Shown here piece by piece: positions 20,215-27,275 of a stretch of DNA of 49,454 bases (positions are counted from its first letter, which is position 1; every line of letters starts with the position of its first letter). The stretch comes from Opitutia bacterium Tous-C1TDCM. GTDB taxonomy: Bacteria > Verrucomicrobiota > Verrucomicrobiia > Opitutales > Opitutaceae. Made by a program: the position numbers and the translations under genes. The notes below the pieces were generated by a model. That model had not been told where the DNA came from and did not search any database. It saw only the letters and a list, made by a program, of their open reading frames with translations. Location: assembly GCA_002288455.1 (NCBI GenBank), contig NEUS01000016.1:1-49454 (forward strand), written 5' to 3'.

Positions 20215-20326
20215 GGCCGCGCACGCTAGGCCGCACCCGCGTTCACGCAAATTGTTTTCCCGGTCCCCCGCCCCGGCCGGACTCGTCAAATCCTCCCGTC
20301 CGCCCCACCGTCCCGCTCTCCTCCCC

Positions 20327-20764
20327 ATGCGCCTGCTCGCCCTCCTCTGCCTCGCCCTCCTGCTGCCGGCCGCCCGTTTGGCGGCGGCCCCCGCCGCCGA
20401 CGTCGCCGCCGCCCTCGACCGTTTCCACACCGCCGCCGCCAAGGCCGACGGCCCGGCCTACTTCGGCCTCTTCGCCCCCGAGGCGATTTTCATCGGGACC
20501 GACGCCACCGAGCGTTGGACGCTCGCCGAGTTCAAGGCCTTCGCGGAACCGTATTTCTCCAAGGGCAAAGGCTGGACCTACACGCCGCGCGACCGCCACG
20601 TCAGCTTCGTCCCCGGCACCGACGTCGCTTGGTTCGACGAGTTGCTCGACAATGCCAGCTACGGCGTCTGCCGCGGCACCGGCGTGCTGCGCAAAATCGA
20701 CGGTACCTGGAAGATCGCGCAGTACCACCTCACGATCCCCGTCCCCAATTCCCTCGCCAAATAA
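20327..20764 (+). CDS. Secreted SnoaL/NTF2-like protein
   Basis: A 145-residue protein with a Sec signal peptide (residues 1-20, cleavage near LAA-AP). The rest fits an NTF2-like cone fold (SnoaL_3 type): an N-terminal helix ([19 protein letters not shown]), a strand with [16 protein letters not shown], and a C-terminal sheet ending [13 protein letters not shown]. Such proteins bind small ligands or act as hydrolase-like enzymes, and the role here is unknown. It is divergent from the MoxR operon and convergent with the nucleoside phosphorylase gene. Confidence 0.82.
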   Translation: MRLLALLCLALLLPAARLAAAPAADVAAALDRFHTAAAKADGPAYFGLFAPEAIFIGTDATERWTLAEFKAFAEPYFSKGKGWTYTPRDRHVSFVPGTDVAWFDELLDNASYGVCRGTGVLRKIDGTWKIAQYHLTIPVPNSLAK

Positions 20765-20816
20765 CTCGTCGCCCTCATCCGCGCCGAAAAGAAGTAGGCG
20801 CGGACGACGCAGGAGG

Positions 20817-20928
20817 GCTGTAAGCGGTAAGCATTAAGCGGTAAGCTGAAAGCCATGAACCAAGCCCATCCGCCGACCGTTATCTTGCCTCCTGCTTTCT
20901 GCTTACCGCTTTCCGCTTAAAGCTTATT
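20817..20928. repeat. Heptad-armed inverted repeat, GCGGTAA type
   Basis: The left arm (20817-20851) is five consecutive 7-mers of the GCGGTAA/GCATTAA/GCTGAAA type. The right arm (20894-20928) is five 7-mers of the complementary GCTTACC/GCTTTCC type. About 42 bases separate them. The element fills the junction between the converging SnoaL-like and phosphorylase genes. The unit sequence is unrelated to the GTTGAAA elements, but the 7-bp period and layout are the same. Confidence 0.8.
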
Positions 20929-20932
20929 CCCC

Positions 20933-21631
20933 TCAGCCCAGAATCTCCAGCAACCGCACAAACAGCCGGTTCACCTTCGCCTGGTTCTCCTTCACGAGGT
21001 CCTTGAACTTCGCGAAATCGATTTCCGTGCCTTCCAGGCCGTTGGCGTAATTGTCGATCAGCGCGAGGCTGTTGTAACGCAGCCCCGCCTCCGTGCAAAG
21101 GTCCGCCTCGTGCGCGGCCGTCATGCCGATGACGTCGCCCCACGACTGCACGATCCGGATCTCCGCCTTCGTCTCGAAACGCGGCCCGCGCATCTGCACA
21201 TAAACTTTGCCGGGATGGATCGTGAACTCCGGCGCCAGTTCCTTCAGCAGCAGCGGAATCAGGTTGTTCGCGATGCCGGGCGCGCCGCCCTTCAGCTCGG
21301 TGTCGAAAAACGTCGCCGGCCCCTGCTGCAGCCCGACGTAGTCGCTGCACGAAACAAAGGTCCCCGGCGGCAATTCCTTTTTCAGCGATCCCACCGAGTT
21401 CAGCGAAACGACATCCTGAAAGCCCAATTGCGCCAGCGCCGCGATGTTCGCCCGGTAATTGATCGAGTGCGGCGGCAACGGAAACGCATAGCCGTGCCGG
21501 TTGATCAACGCGTGCTCGCCGTGCGATTTGTAGGTCACGGGACCGTATTTGGTCTCGACGGTCTTCACCTCCCACGACGAGAACAGCGTGGAGTTGACGA
21601 TACTCGTGCCACTGATGAATGCGACTTTCAT
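20933..21631 (-). CDS. 6-oxopurine nucleoside phosphorylase, MTAP/PNP family
   Basis: A 232-residue cytoplasmic enzyme of the trimeric MTAP/PNP family, splitting purine nucleosides with phosphate. Visible motifs are ISGTS at the N-terminus, PHSINYRANIAAL, VSLNSVGSL, MRGPRFETKAEIR and GMTAAHEADLC. In the purine site the segment IDNYANG has Asn where methylthioadenosine phosphorylases carry Asp, which suggests 6-oxopurines (inosine, guanosine) over adenine; this is inferred from the family. It is shorter than typical MTAPs (about 260-290). Its ATG shares bases with that of the divergent lipoprotein gene. Confidence 0.88.
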   Translation of the reverse strand: MKVAFISGTSIVNSTLFSSWEVKTVETKYGPVTYKSHGEHALINRHGYAFPLPPHSINYRANIAALAQLGFQDVVSLNSVGSLKKELPPGTFVSCSDYVGLQQGPATFFDTELKGGAPGIANNLIPLLLKELAPEFTIHPGKVYVQMRGPRFETKAEIRIVQSWGDVIGMTAAHEADLCTEAGLRYNSLALIDNYANGLEGTEIDFAKFKDLVKENQAKVNRLFVRLLEILG

Positions 21632-22412
21632 GCCGGGACTCACGCCGTGCGCCGACGCCGAGACAACGCGAAAACGGCTCCGCCCCGCTCTGCTCGCCGC
21701 GCTGGCTCTCGCCACCGTTGCGCTCGCGGGCTGCGCCACCAAGGGCCCCCTCCACATCTACGCCCTGCCCGCCGGCGGCGAACGCGCCATCGTCGACCGC
21801 GGTGAAATCGCCACGCTGACGCAGGACAGTTTCCTCGGCCCCGCCGACCGCGTCACCGGCTTCGCCTACGATCCGTTCACCGACCATTTTTTCCTCCGCC
21901 TCGCCCCGGGTAACGCGATCCGCGTCGTCGACCGCCCCGCCCGCAAAATCAAACGCGAATTCGAAATCGCAGGCGCCGATCTCGGCGGCCACGGCGGCGA
22001 CCTCGCCGTCCGCCCGCGCGACGGCCATCTCTTTCTGATCCAGCCCGGCCGCGCCGAACTGCTCCAGACTTCGCGCCTCGGCAAAGTCATCCGCACCGTA
22101 TCGATCGCCGGCGCGGGTTCGCGTTTCGACGGCATCGCCTACGACGCCGTCGAAAACCACCTGCTGCTCCTCGCCGAGGACCGCCGCCGCGTCACCGTCC
22201 ACACGCCCGAGGGCGCCTTCGTCCGCGAATTGCGTTTGGCCGAGCCCGTCGGCCCAGGCCTCGGCTTCGACGCGGAGCAACGCGAATTTTACGCCCCGCT
22301 GCCCGCCGGCGGCATTGCTGTTTTCGGCACCGACGGCCGCCGCCTCCGCACGCTCGATCTGCCCGGCGCCTTCGTCGATGTCGGGCCGCGTTCCTTCGTC
22401 CGCGTTTTCTGA
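21630..22412 (+). CDS. Predicted lipoprotein with propeller-like repeats
   Basis: A 260-residue protein. A 17-residue polar leader with basic residues precedes a hydrophobic stretch ending in a good lipobox (VALAGC, lipidated Cys35). The mature part has several similar strands of the type GFAYDPFTDHFFL, DLAVRPRDGHLFLI and GIAYDAVENHLLLLA, suggesting a small beta-propeller. The function is unknown. Its ATG (21630-21632) overlaps the start codon of the phosphorylase gene on the other strand, so the two divergent genes share no intergenic space. It precedes the CE7 esterase by 13 bp and may form an operon with it. Confidence 0.7.
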   Translation: MPGLTPCADAETTRKRLRPALLAALALATVALAGCATKGPLHIYALPAGGERAIVDRGEIATLTQDSFLGPADRVTGFAYDPFTDHFFLRLAPGNAIRVVDRPARKIKREFEIAGADLGGHGGDLAVRPRDGHLFLIQPGRAELLQTSRLGKVIRTVSIAGAGSRFDGIAYDAVENHLLLLAEDRRRVTVHTPEGAFVRELRLAEPVGPGLGFDAEQREFYAPLPAGGIAVFGTDGRRLRTLDLPGAFVDVGPRSFVRVF

Positions 22413-22425
22413 ACCGCCCGCGCCC

Positions 22426-23397
22426 ATGCCCCTGATCGACCTGCCCCTCGCCGAACTGCACCGCTACGCCGGCCGCAATCCCAAGCCCGCCGACTACGAC
22501 GCCTACTGGGCCGAGGCCCTGCGCGACCTCGACGCCACGCCCCCGCAACCCGAACTGCGCCCGAATCCGATTCTGAGCACGCGCCAGGTCGAGTGCCTCG
22601 ACCTCTGGTTCACCGGCGTCGGCGGCGCGCGCATCTACGCGAAATACCTCAGGCCCAAGCACGCTGTCGGCGCCGCCCCGCTCCCGGCCGTCCTCCAGTT
22701 CCACGGCTACTCCGGGCACACCGGCGACTGGCTCGACAAATTCGGCTGGCCCGCCGAGGGCTTCTGCTACGCCGCGATGGACTGCCGCGGCCAAGGCGGT
22801 AAATCCGAGGACAGCGGCCGCGTTTTGGGCAACACCCTCCGCGGCCACATCATCCGCGGACTCGACGATCCGGATCCGCGCCGCCTCGCCTTCCGCCAGA
22901 TCTTCCTCGATGCGGCGCAACTCGCCCGCGTGGTCATGGCCTTGCCCGAAGTCGACGCCGGCCGGGTCGGCTGCTTCGGCGCCTCGCAGGGCGGCGCCCT
23001 CTCCCTCGCCTGCGCCGCCCTCGAACCGCGCATCCGCCGCGCCGCCCCCGTGTATCCGTTTCTCTGCGACTACCGCCGCGTCTGGGAAATGGACCTCGCC
23101 AAGGAAGCCTACGAGGAACTGCGGCTCTATTTCCGCGCCTTCGACCCGCGGCACGAGCGCGAGGACGCCGTCTTCACCAAGCTCGGCTACATCGACGTCC
23201 AGCACCTCGCCCCGCGCGTGCGGGCCGAAGTCCTCATGTTCGTCGGACTCGCCGATCCGATTTGCCCGCCGAGTTCCCAATTCGCCGCCTACAACAAATT
23301 GCCCGGCGCCAAGGACCTCGTCGTCTACCCCGACTTCGGCCACGAAGTCCTCCCCGGCCAGATCGACCGCACCTTCAACTTCATGCGCGGACTCTGA
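22426..23397 (+). CDS. CE7-type acetyl xylan esterase/deacetylase
   Basis: A 323-residue alpha/beta hydrolase of the acetyl xylan esterase (AXE1, CE7) family, which removes acetyl groups from xylo-oligosaccharides and cephalosporins. The RGQGG motif (121-125) is diagnostic. The catalytic triad is S187 in GASQGG, D277 in GLADPICPP and H306 in DFGHE. There is no signal peptide, so it is probably cytoplasmic, acting on imported oligosaccharides. The length matches the family (about 320). It is convergent with the LamG gene. Confidence 0.93.
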   Translation: MPLIDLPLAELHRYAGRNPKPADYDAYWAEALRDLDATPPQPELRPNPILSTRQVECLDLWFTGVGGARIYAKYLRPKHAVGAAPLPAVLQFHGYSGHTGDWLDKFGWPAEGFCYAAMDCRGQGGKSEDSGRVLGNTLRGHIIRGLDDPDPRRLAFRQIFLDAAQLARVVMALPEVDAGRVGCFGASQGGALSLACAALEPRIRRAAPVYPFLCDYRRVWEMDLAKEAYEELRLYFRAFDPRHEREDAVFTKLGYIDVQHLAPRVRAEVLMFVGLADPICPPSSQFAAYNKLPGAKDLVVYPDFGHEVLPGQIDRTFNFMRGL

Positions 23398-23399
23398 GG

Positions 23400-23416
23400 T
23401 TTGCCCTTCGGGCAAA
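23400..23416 (+). terminator. Hairpin right after the esterase gene
   Basis: A perfect 7-bp stem (TTTGCCC with GGGCAAA) and a TTC loop lie three bases past the stop codon. No T-run follows on the plus strand, so it is at best a weak terminator or an RNA-stabilising hairpin. Confidence 0.35.
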
Positions 23417-23424
23417 AGTCCGAA

Positions 23425-23559
23425 GTTGAAGGTTGAAAGTTGAAAGACCGGAGCCGGCCAAGGCTGCTCCCTTCTTCAATTTTTCAGTGTCCATCAGTGA
23501 ACGTCAGTGGTTCACCTTCGCGCCGCCCGATCTTTCAACTTCCAGCTTTCAACTTTCAA
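23425..23559. repeat. Heptad-armed inverted repeat, GTTGAAA type
   Basis: The left arm (23425-23445) is three 7-mers (GTTGAAG, then GTTGAAA twice). The right arm (23532-23559) is four 7-mers of the complementary CTTTCAA type, one degenerate. An 86-base core between them holds a CAGTG string (23485-23515). The element fills the convergent junction of the esterase and LamG genes. Confidence 0.8.
23485..23515 (+). repeat. CAGTG string inside the repeat core
   Basis: Three CAGTG words are spaced 10 bp apart and end in CAGTGGTTCA. The arrangement is that of the CCGTG/CTGTG strings at 15651-15680 and 26567-26598, with CAGTG in place of CCGTG. Confidence 0.55.
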
Positions 23560-23571
23560 CCGCGCCGCGCT

Positions 23572-24426
23572 TCAGCGCAGCGCGCGGACGCCGCCGGGCA
23601 ACGCATACAGCGCCGCGACTTCCGCATCCGTCAGCGCCCGGTCGAAGGCCGCGAGATCGTCGATGTGGCCGACGTACGCCGCCGCCAGCACCAGTTGCAC
23701 CTTGTCCGCCTGCCAGCCGAAGGTGAGATCCCAATCCTTGATCGTGCCCTGCAGTTTGCCGTCGAGGTAGAGTTTGCCGACCCCCGCCTTGCCCGCATTG
23801 AGCCGATCGTAGGTGAACACGGCGTGCGTCCAACGCGTCCGCGAAAACGGCGCCTTCTGCAACTGCACCATCGGCCGTTCCGCATCCGTCATTTTCGCCC
23901 AATCCAGATTCTTCGGATTCCAGATTTCGAAGAGCGGCCGGATCGCATAACGGAAGAGCCGCGGATTCTCGTCCTTCGACCATTCCAGAAAGATGAAGCC
24001 CTTCTTCGTGTCGCCGCCCACGATCTGCACCGGATCGCAGTAGCCCGGTTCGAGATCCTCGTCCGGCGTCAGCCGCAGCCACACCGACACCGATCCGCTC
24101 CAGTCCTTTTCCCGGTAATCGATCGCGCCCGGCCCCTTGTAGTAAGGCCGCACCGCATTCTTCTTCGTTACGTGCAGCGCCCCGCCGAATTTGCCGGCGC
24201 CGGCCGCCAGCTTGATCGCATCCGTTTCCTTTGCCGGCCCGCTCAGCCCGCCGCCCGCCAGGTACAGCACCGGATCGCCGCGCGAGTAGTCGGCCTCGAA
24301 CTTGCCGTCGAAACCGGCGTGCAACGTCAGCGCCTGCCGCAGGGACGAGACCGGATCGGCGGCGCGCAAACCGGCGCCGGGGGCGAGGCAGGAAAGGAGC
24401 AGAGCCAGGCGGATGGAGTAACGCAT
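23572..24426 (-). CDS. Secreted LamG-like protein
   Basis: A 284-residue protein with a Sec signal peptide (1-22, AGLRA-AD). The rest is a concanavalin A-like jelly roll (LamG/Laminin_G_3 type). The N-terminal strand has LHAGFDGKFEADYSRG, the middle has WSGSVSVWLRL, the RTRWTHAVFTYD stretch is characteristic, and the C-terminal end has YVGHIDDLAAFDRALTDAEV. It probably binds or acts on extracellular polysaccharide; no catalytic residues can be assigned. Such domains are abundant in planctomycete and verrucomicrobial secretomes. Confidence 0.85.
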   Translation of the reverse strand: MRYSIRLALLLSCLAPGAGLRAADPVSSLRQALTLHAGFDGKFEADYSRGDPVLYLAGGGLSGPAKETDAIKLAAGAGKFGGALHVTKKNAVRPYYKGPGAIDYREKDWSGSVSVWLRLTPDEDLEPGYCDPVQIVGGDTKKGFIFLEWSKDENPRLFRYAIRPLFEIWNPKNLDWAKMTDAERPMVQLQKAPFSRTRWTHAVFTYDRLNAGKAGVGKLYLDGKLQGTIKDWDLTFGWQADKVQLVLAAAYVGHIDDLAAFDRALTDAEVAALYALPGGVRALR

Positions 24427-24782
24427 GCGCCGAGATGAAACGGCGGCGCGGTCCGGGCAAGTCCGCGCTCGGGACGATGGAATTTTTCGGCCGAATTCCG
24501 CAATTCGACTTGTCTCGGATCGCGTTTGCTCCCTCTTTGCGCCGTCCGATCAGGTCAGAGTCCAGGCTAAGGATTCGTGATTTCAGTCCGATGGTAAGAC
24601 AGCGCAGTCGCAGTGGTCCGTCAGGCGGCGCAGGCGTGGTTCTCCCGGCAGTTGATCGCAGGTTTGGTCCCGAGGATCCGTCCGTGCCGGGCCGTGGCGC
24701 AGCCGGTTTTCCCGACCCGCCCCCGCCCTCCCGCCCGCACAGTTGTCCTGTGTCACCCTCAACTCGCCTCGCCGGTGTCCCG
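24427..24782. other. Intergenic region without a recognised gene
   Basis: 356 bp between the divergent LamG gene and the gene at 24783. The middle is less GC-rich than its surroundings. A small palindrome (GGAATT at 24479-24484 with AATTCC at 24494-24499, enclosing CGGCCG) is visible. The plus-strand reading frame stays open through much of it, but the translation looks random and Arg/Pro-rich. I see no tRNA, clear promoter or multi-unit repeat. It probably holds the two divergent promoters. Confidence 0.6.
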
Positions 24783-25202
24783 ATGAACCCGATCAAACTC
24801 TCTCTCCTCCTCGCCCAACAGGCCGAATTGCTCCGGCAAGTCCGGCTCGCCAACCTCGCCGGCGCCTACCGCACCCTGCGCGATTTGGCCGCCCGCATCG
24901 GCCGCTCTCCGCTGCAGGGCCGCGTCCATCTCCGGCCCGTCGATCCGGCCCAGGAACGCTTCTGCGTCACCCTTGTCGCCCTCGAACAAAACCAGTCCCT
25001 GGTCGAGGAACATCTCGGCGACGACGACCTCGTCCGCCTGGCCGACGCCATCAGCTGCGCCACCGGCATGCCGACGCAGGAATGCAGCTTCGACATCGGC
25101 CAACTCGCGGAATTCGCCGGCATGCTCCGCGCGGAACTCGAGGCCTCCGGCGTCGAGTTCGACGAATCCGTCGCCGGTCCCTCCCACGAGCGGAACCGCT
25201 GA
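24783..25202 (+). CDS. Hypothetical protein, 139 residues
   Basis: I do not recognise this protein. It begins with a helical, Leu/Gln/Arg-rich stretch (MNPIKLSLLLAQQAELLRQV). A probable beta strand region (GRVHLRPVDP, FCVTLVALEQNQSLVEEHLG) and an acidic C-terminus (ECSFDIGQLAEF onward) follow. There is no signal peptide or membrane span, so it is presumably cytoplasmic. Codon use matches neighbouring genes, and the start coincides with the end of the random-looking upstream translation, both of which support it being real. It precedes the sugar isomerase gene by 79 bp on the same strand. Confidence 0.6.
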   Translation: MNPIKLSLLLAQQAELLRQVRLANLAGAYRTLRDLAARIGRSPLQGRVHLRPVDPAQERFCVTLVALEQNQSLVEEHLGDDDLVRLADAISCATGMPTQECSFDIGQLAEFAGMLRAELEASGVEFDESVAGPSHERNR

Positions 25203-25281
25203 TCGCGGCCCGCCGCCCGGCCCCGCGGCGCAAAATCGGAGTGGATTCGCCCGCCGGATCCCCTTGGATCTCCGCCGCCCC

Positions 25282-26352
25282 ATGAACCGCCGCTCCTTCG
25301 TCTCCGCCGCCGCCGCCGGCACCTCCGCCCTCCTCGCCCGCCCCCTCGCCGCCGCCCCCGCGCCGGCGAAAATCAAACTCGGCTGCGACAACTTCGCCGT
25401 CCGCGCCATGGGCTGGAAAGCCCCCGCGCTCATCGACTACGCCGCGGCCCTCCGCCTCGACGCCCTGCTCATCTCCGATCTCGACGCCTTCGACAGCCTC
25501 GAGGATTCCGCCCTGCGCGAAATCAAGGCCCGCGCCGACGCCGCCGGCGTCGCCCTCTACCTCGGCAGCTGGTCGATCTGCCCGACCTCGAAAACCTTCC
25601 GCCCCAACCGCGGCACCGCCGAGGAACATCTCCGCCTCGGTATCCGCGCCGCCCGGACGCTCGGCTCGCCCGTCTTCCGCGTCGTCCTCGGCAGCATGGA
25701 GGACCGCAAGACCGAAGGCGGCATCCAGGCCCGCATCCGCGACACCGTCGCCGTCCTCAAAGCCTGCCGCCGCGACGCCCTCGACGCCGGCGTGAAGATC
25801 GCGATGGAAAACCACGCCGGCGATCTGCACTCGTGGGAACTGCTCGACCTCATCGAGCGCGCCGGCACCGATTTCGTCGGCGCCAACCTCGACTCCGGCA
25901 ACGCCGCCTGGACCCTCGAGGATCCGCTCGACGTCCTCGAACGCCTCGGTCCCGTCACCCTTTGCTCCAGCCTCCGCGACAACATGGTCTGGGCCGCCGC
26001 GGACGGCGCGACCGTGCAGTGGACCGCCGCCGGCGAAGGCCTGATCGATTGGAAAACGTTCGCCGCCCGCTGGCGCGCGCTCTGCCCGCAAGTCCCCGTC
26101 ATCATCGAGACGATCTCCGGCGCGCAACGCACGTTCCCCTACAAGAAACCGGAATTCTGGCAGCACTACGACAAACGCCCGGCCGCCCTCGCGAAATTCG
26201 AGGCGCTCGCGCAACGCGGCCGACCGATTGTGCCGTTCAAGGCCCCCGCCGGCCCCGAAGGCAAAACGGCCACCCAGGAATTCCAACGTGCGGAACTCGA
26301 ACGTTCCCTCACCTTCCTCCGCCGCGAAATCGGCCTCGGCGCCCGCGCCTGA
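25282..26352 (+). CDS. Exported sugar isomerase/epimerase-like TIM barrel
   Basis: A 356-residue protein with a twin-arginine type leader (NRRSFVSAAAAG, cleavage near AAAPA). The mature part fits the xylose isomerase-like/AP endonuclease 2 TIM barrel. Family segments include KIAMENHAGD (metal-site Glu), FVGANLDSGNAAW (Asp) and PVIIETISG (Glu). The substrate is unknown; relatives act on sugars or inositols, often together with Gfo/Idh oxidoreductases like those elsewhere in this window. It is convergent with the membrane protein at 26613 across a repeat-rich junction. Confidence 0.85.
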   Translation: MNRRSFVSAAAAGTSALLARPLAAAPAPAKIKLGCDNFAVRAMGWKAPALIDYAAALRLDALLISDLDAFDSLEDSALREIKARADAAGVALYLGSWSICPTSKTFRPNRGTAEEHLRLGIRAARTLGSPVFRVVLGSMEDRKTEGGIQARIRDTVAVLKACRRDALDAGVKIAMENHAGDLHSWELLDLIERAGTDFVGANLDSGNAAWTLEDPLDVLERLGPVTLCSSLRDNMVWAAADGATVQWTAAGEGLIDWKTFAARWRALCPQVPVIIETISGAQRTFPYKKPEFWQHYDKRPAALAKFEALAQRGRPIVPFKAPAGPEGKTATQEFQRAELERSLTFLRREIGLGARA

Positions 26353-26361
26353 GCAAAAAAC

Positions 26362-26483
26362 TCATGCCGTTGAGCGAGCTCGGTTGAGAGGCGGGAGACA
26401 AACGGTTCGGTTTCGCACGTACGGTGCTGCGAAAGCATTTTCCGTACGTCCGGTTTCTCAACCTTCAACTCTCAGCTGCATGC
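26362..26483 (-). repeat. Palindromic element with terminal inverted repeats, copy C
   Basis: A 122-bp element in inverted orientation relative to copies A (41196) and B (45646). Each arm is four 7-mers; the ends are TCATGCCGTTGAG (26362-26374) and CTCAGCTGCATG (26471-26482). The core holds GCATTTTCCGTA (26435-26446), whose complement matches the ACGGAAAA core of A and B at 9 of 12 positions, flanked by ACGTACGG/CCGTACGT inverted repeats. It is 14 bp, two units, shorter than A and B. Confidence 0.75.
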
Positions 26484-26490
26484 GCCCGGC

Positions 26491-26598
26491 TCATCCGGGC
26501 TCATCCGTGCCATCTGTGATCAAGATCCGAAAGCCCGGGAAATCCGGCCTTCGAACTGCCGGCTTGTCTCCGTGTTCTCCGTGTCTCCGTGGTTCAAC
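26491..26598 (+). repeat. Two CCGTG strings next to copy C
   Basis: The first string (26491-26520) runs ATCCGGGC, ATCCGTG, ATCTGTG. The second (26567-26598) has CTCCGTG three times at 9- and 8-bp spacing and ends in GGTTCAAC. The two strings are about 46 bp apart and in the same orientation. They complete the junction between the converging isomerase and membrane-protein genes. Confidence 0.65.
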
Positions 26599-26612
26599 TA
26601 CGGGATCCAGCT

Positions 26613-27275
26613 TCAATCCGCCGCCGTCACTCCGCCCGCCGGAAACGGGGCCCGGGATTGCACCCGGCGGTCCCATGCGCGCCGCAGCGCGCCGACCGCC
26701 TGCGCCCCCAGCACGCCGAGACTCACCAGCCAGTAGAAGGGATCGACGAGGTAATCCCAGCCGTTCGGGGATTCCAGCGCCCGCAGTTCGTACGCGATCA
26801 GCGCCGCGAGAAAAAATCCGCCGGCACGGTTGCCGAACGCAAACGCCGCCAGCGCCAACCCGGCCATCGACCACACCGCCACGGAGTGCTGCCAACCGAG
26901 ATAATAGAGATCCGCCGCCCCCGGCACCAACGGGTGCAGGTAAAGCAAGGTGCCGGCCACCGCGCCGAAGCCCCAGCCCGCCCGCCAATCGGCCGGTTGC
27001 AACACCCGCACCCCGCAGAGGTGCTGCCACAATCCCGCGCAGACCAGCCCCAGCATCGGCAAACTCGGATTCGGGCAGAAACTGAAAATCCAGTTCCACA
27101 GCGGCATCCCGCCGATCGGCACAAACAGCAGCAGCACGGTCGCGATCGCAAACCCCACCTTTACCCACTGGCGCTGCTGGCCGATGCGGTAACGCGCCCC
27201 CGCCCACAGCAACCCCAGCCACAGCACCGCGCCGCTGGCTAAGCCGCATAAAACCGGATCGATGCTGCGCGTCAT
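26613..27275 (-). CDS. Multi-pass membrane protein, unknown function
   Basis: A 220-residue integral membrane protein with about six to seven hydrophobic helices and short loops, containing Trp/Leu/Gly-rich stretches such as GLLWAGARYRIG and FPAGGVTAAD at the end. I do not recognise a family. Its ATG overlaps the stop of the sialidase gene (ATGA at 27272-27275), so the two are translationally coupled. Together with the upstream sulfatase gene they form one minus-strand operon, which suggests a role in the same envelope or glycan process. Confidence 0.75.
   Translation of the reverse strand: MTRSIDPVLCGLASGAVLWLGLLWAGARYRIGQQRQWVKVGFAIATVLLLFVPIGGMPLWNWIFSFCPNPSLPMLGLVCAGLWQHLCGVRVLQPADWRAGWGFGAVAGTLLYLHPLVPGAADLYYLGWQHSVAVWSMAGLALAAFAFGNRAGGFFLAALIAYELRALESPNGWDYLVDPFYWLVSLGVLGAQAVGALRRAWDRRVQSRAPFPAGGVTAAD

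Noticed and set aside
24427..24782. tRNA or small RNA gene
   Set aside because: No cloverleaf, T-loop or convincing paired structure with a terminator could be found by eye.
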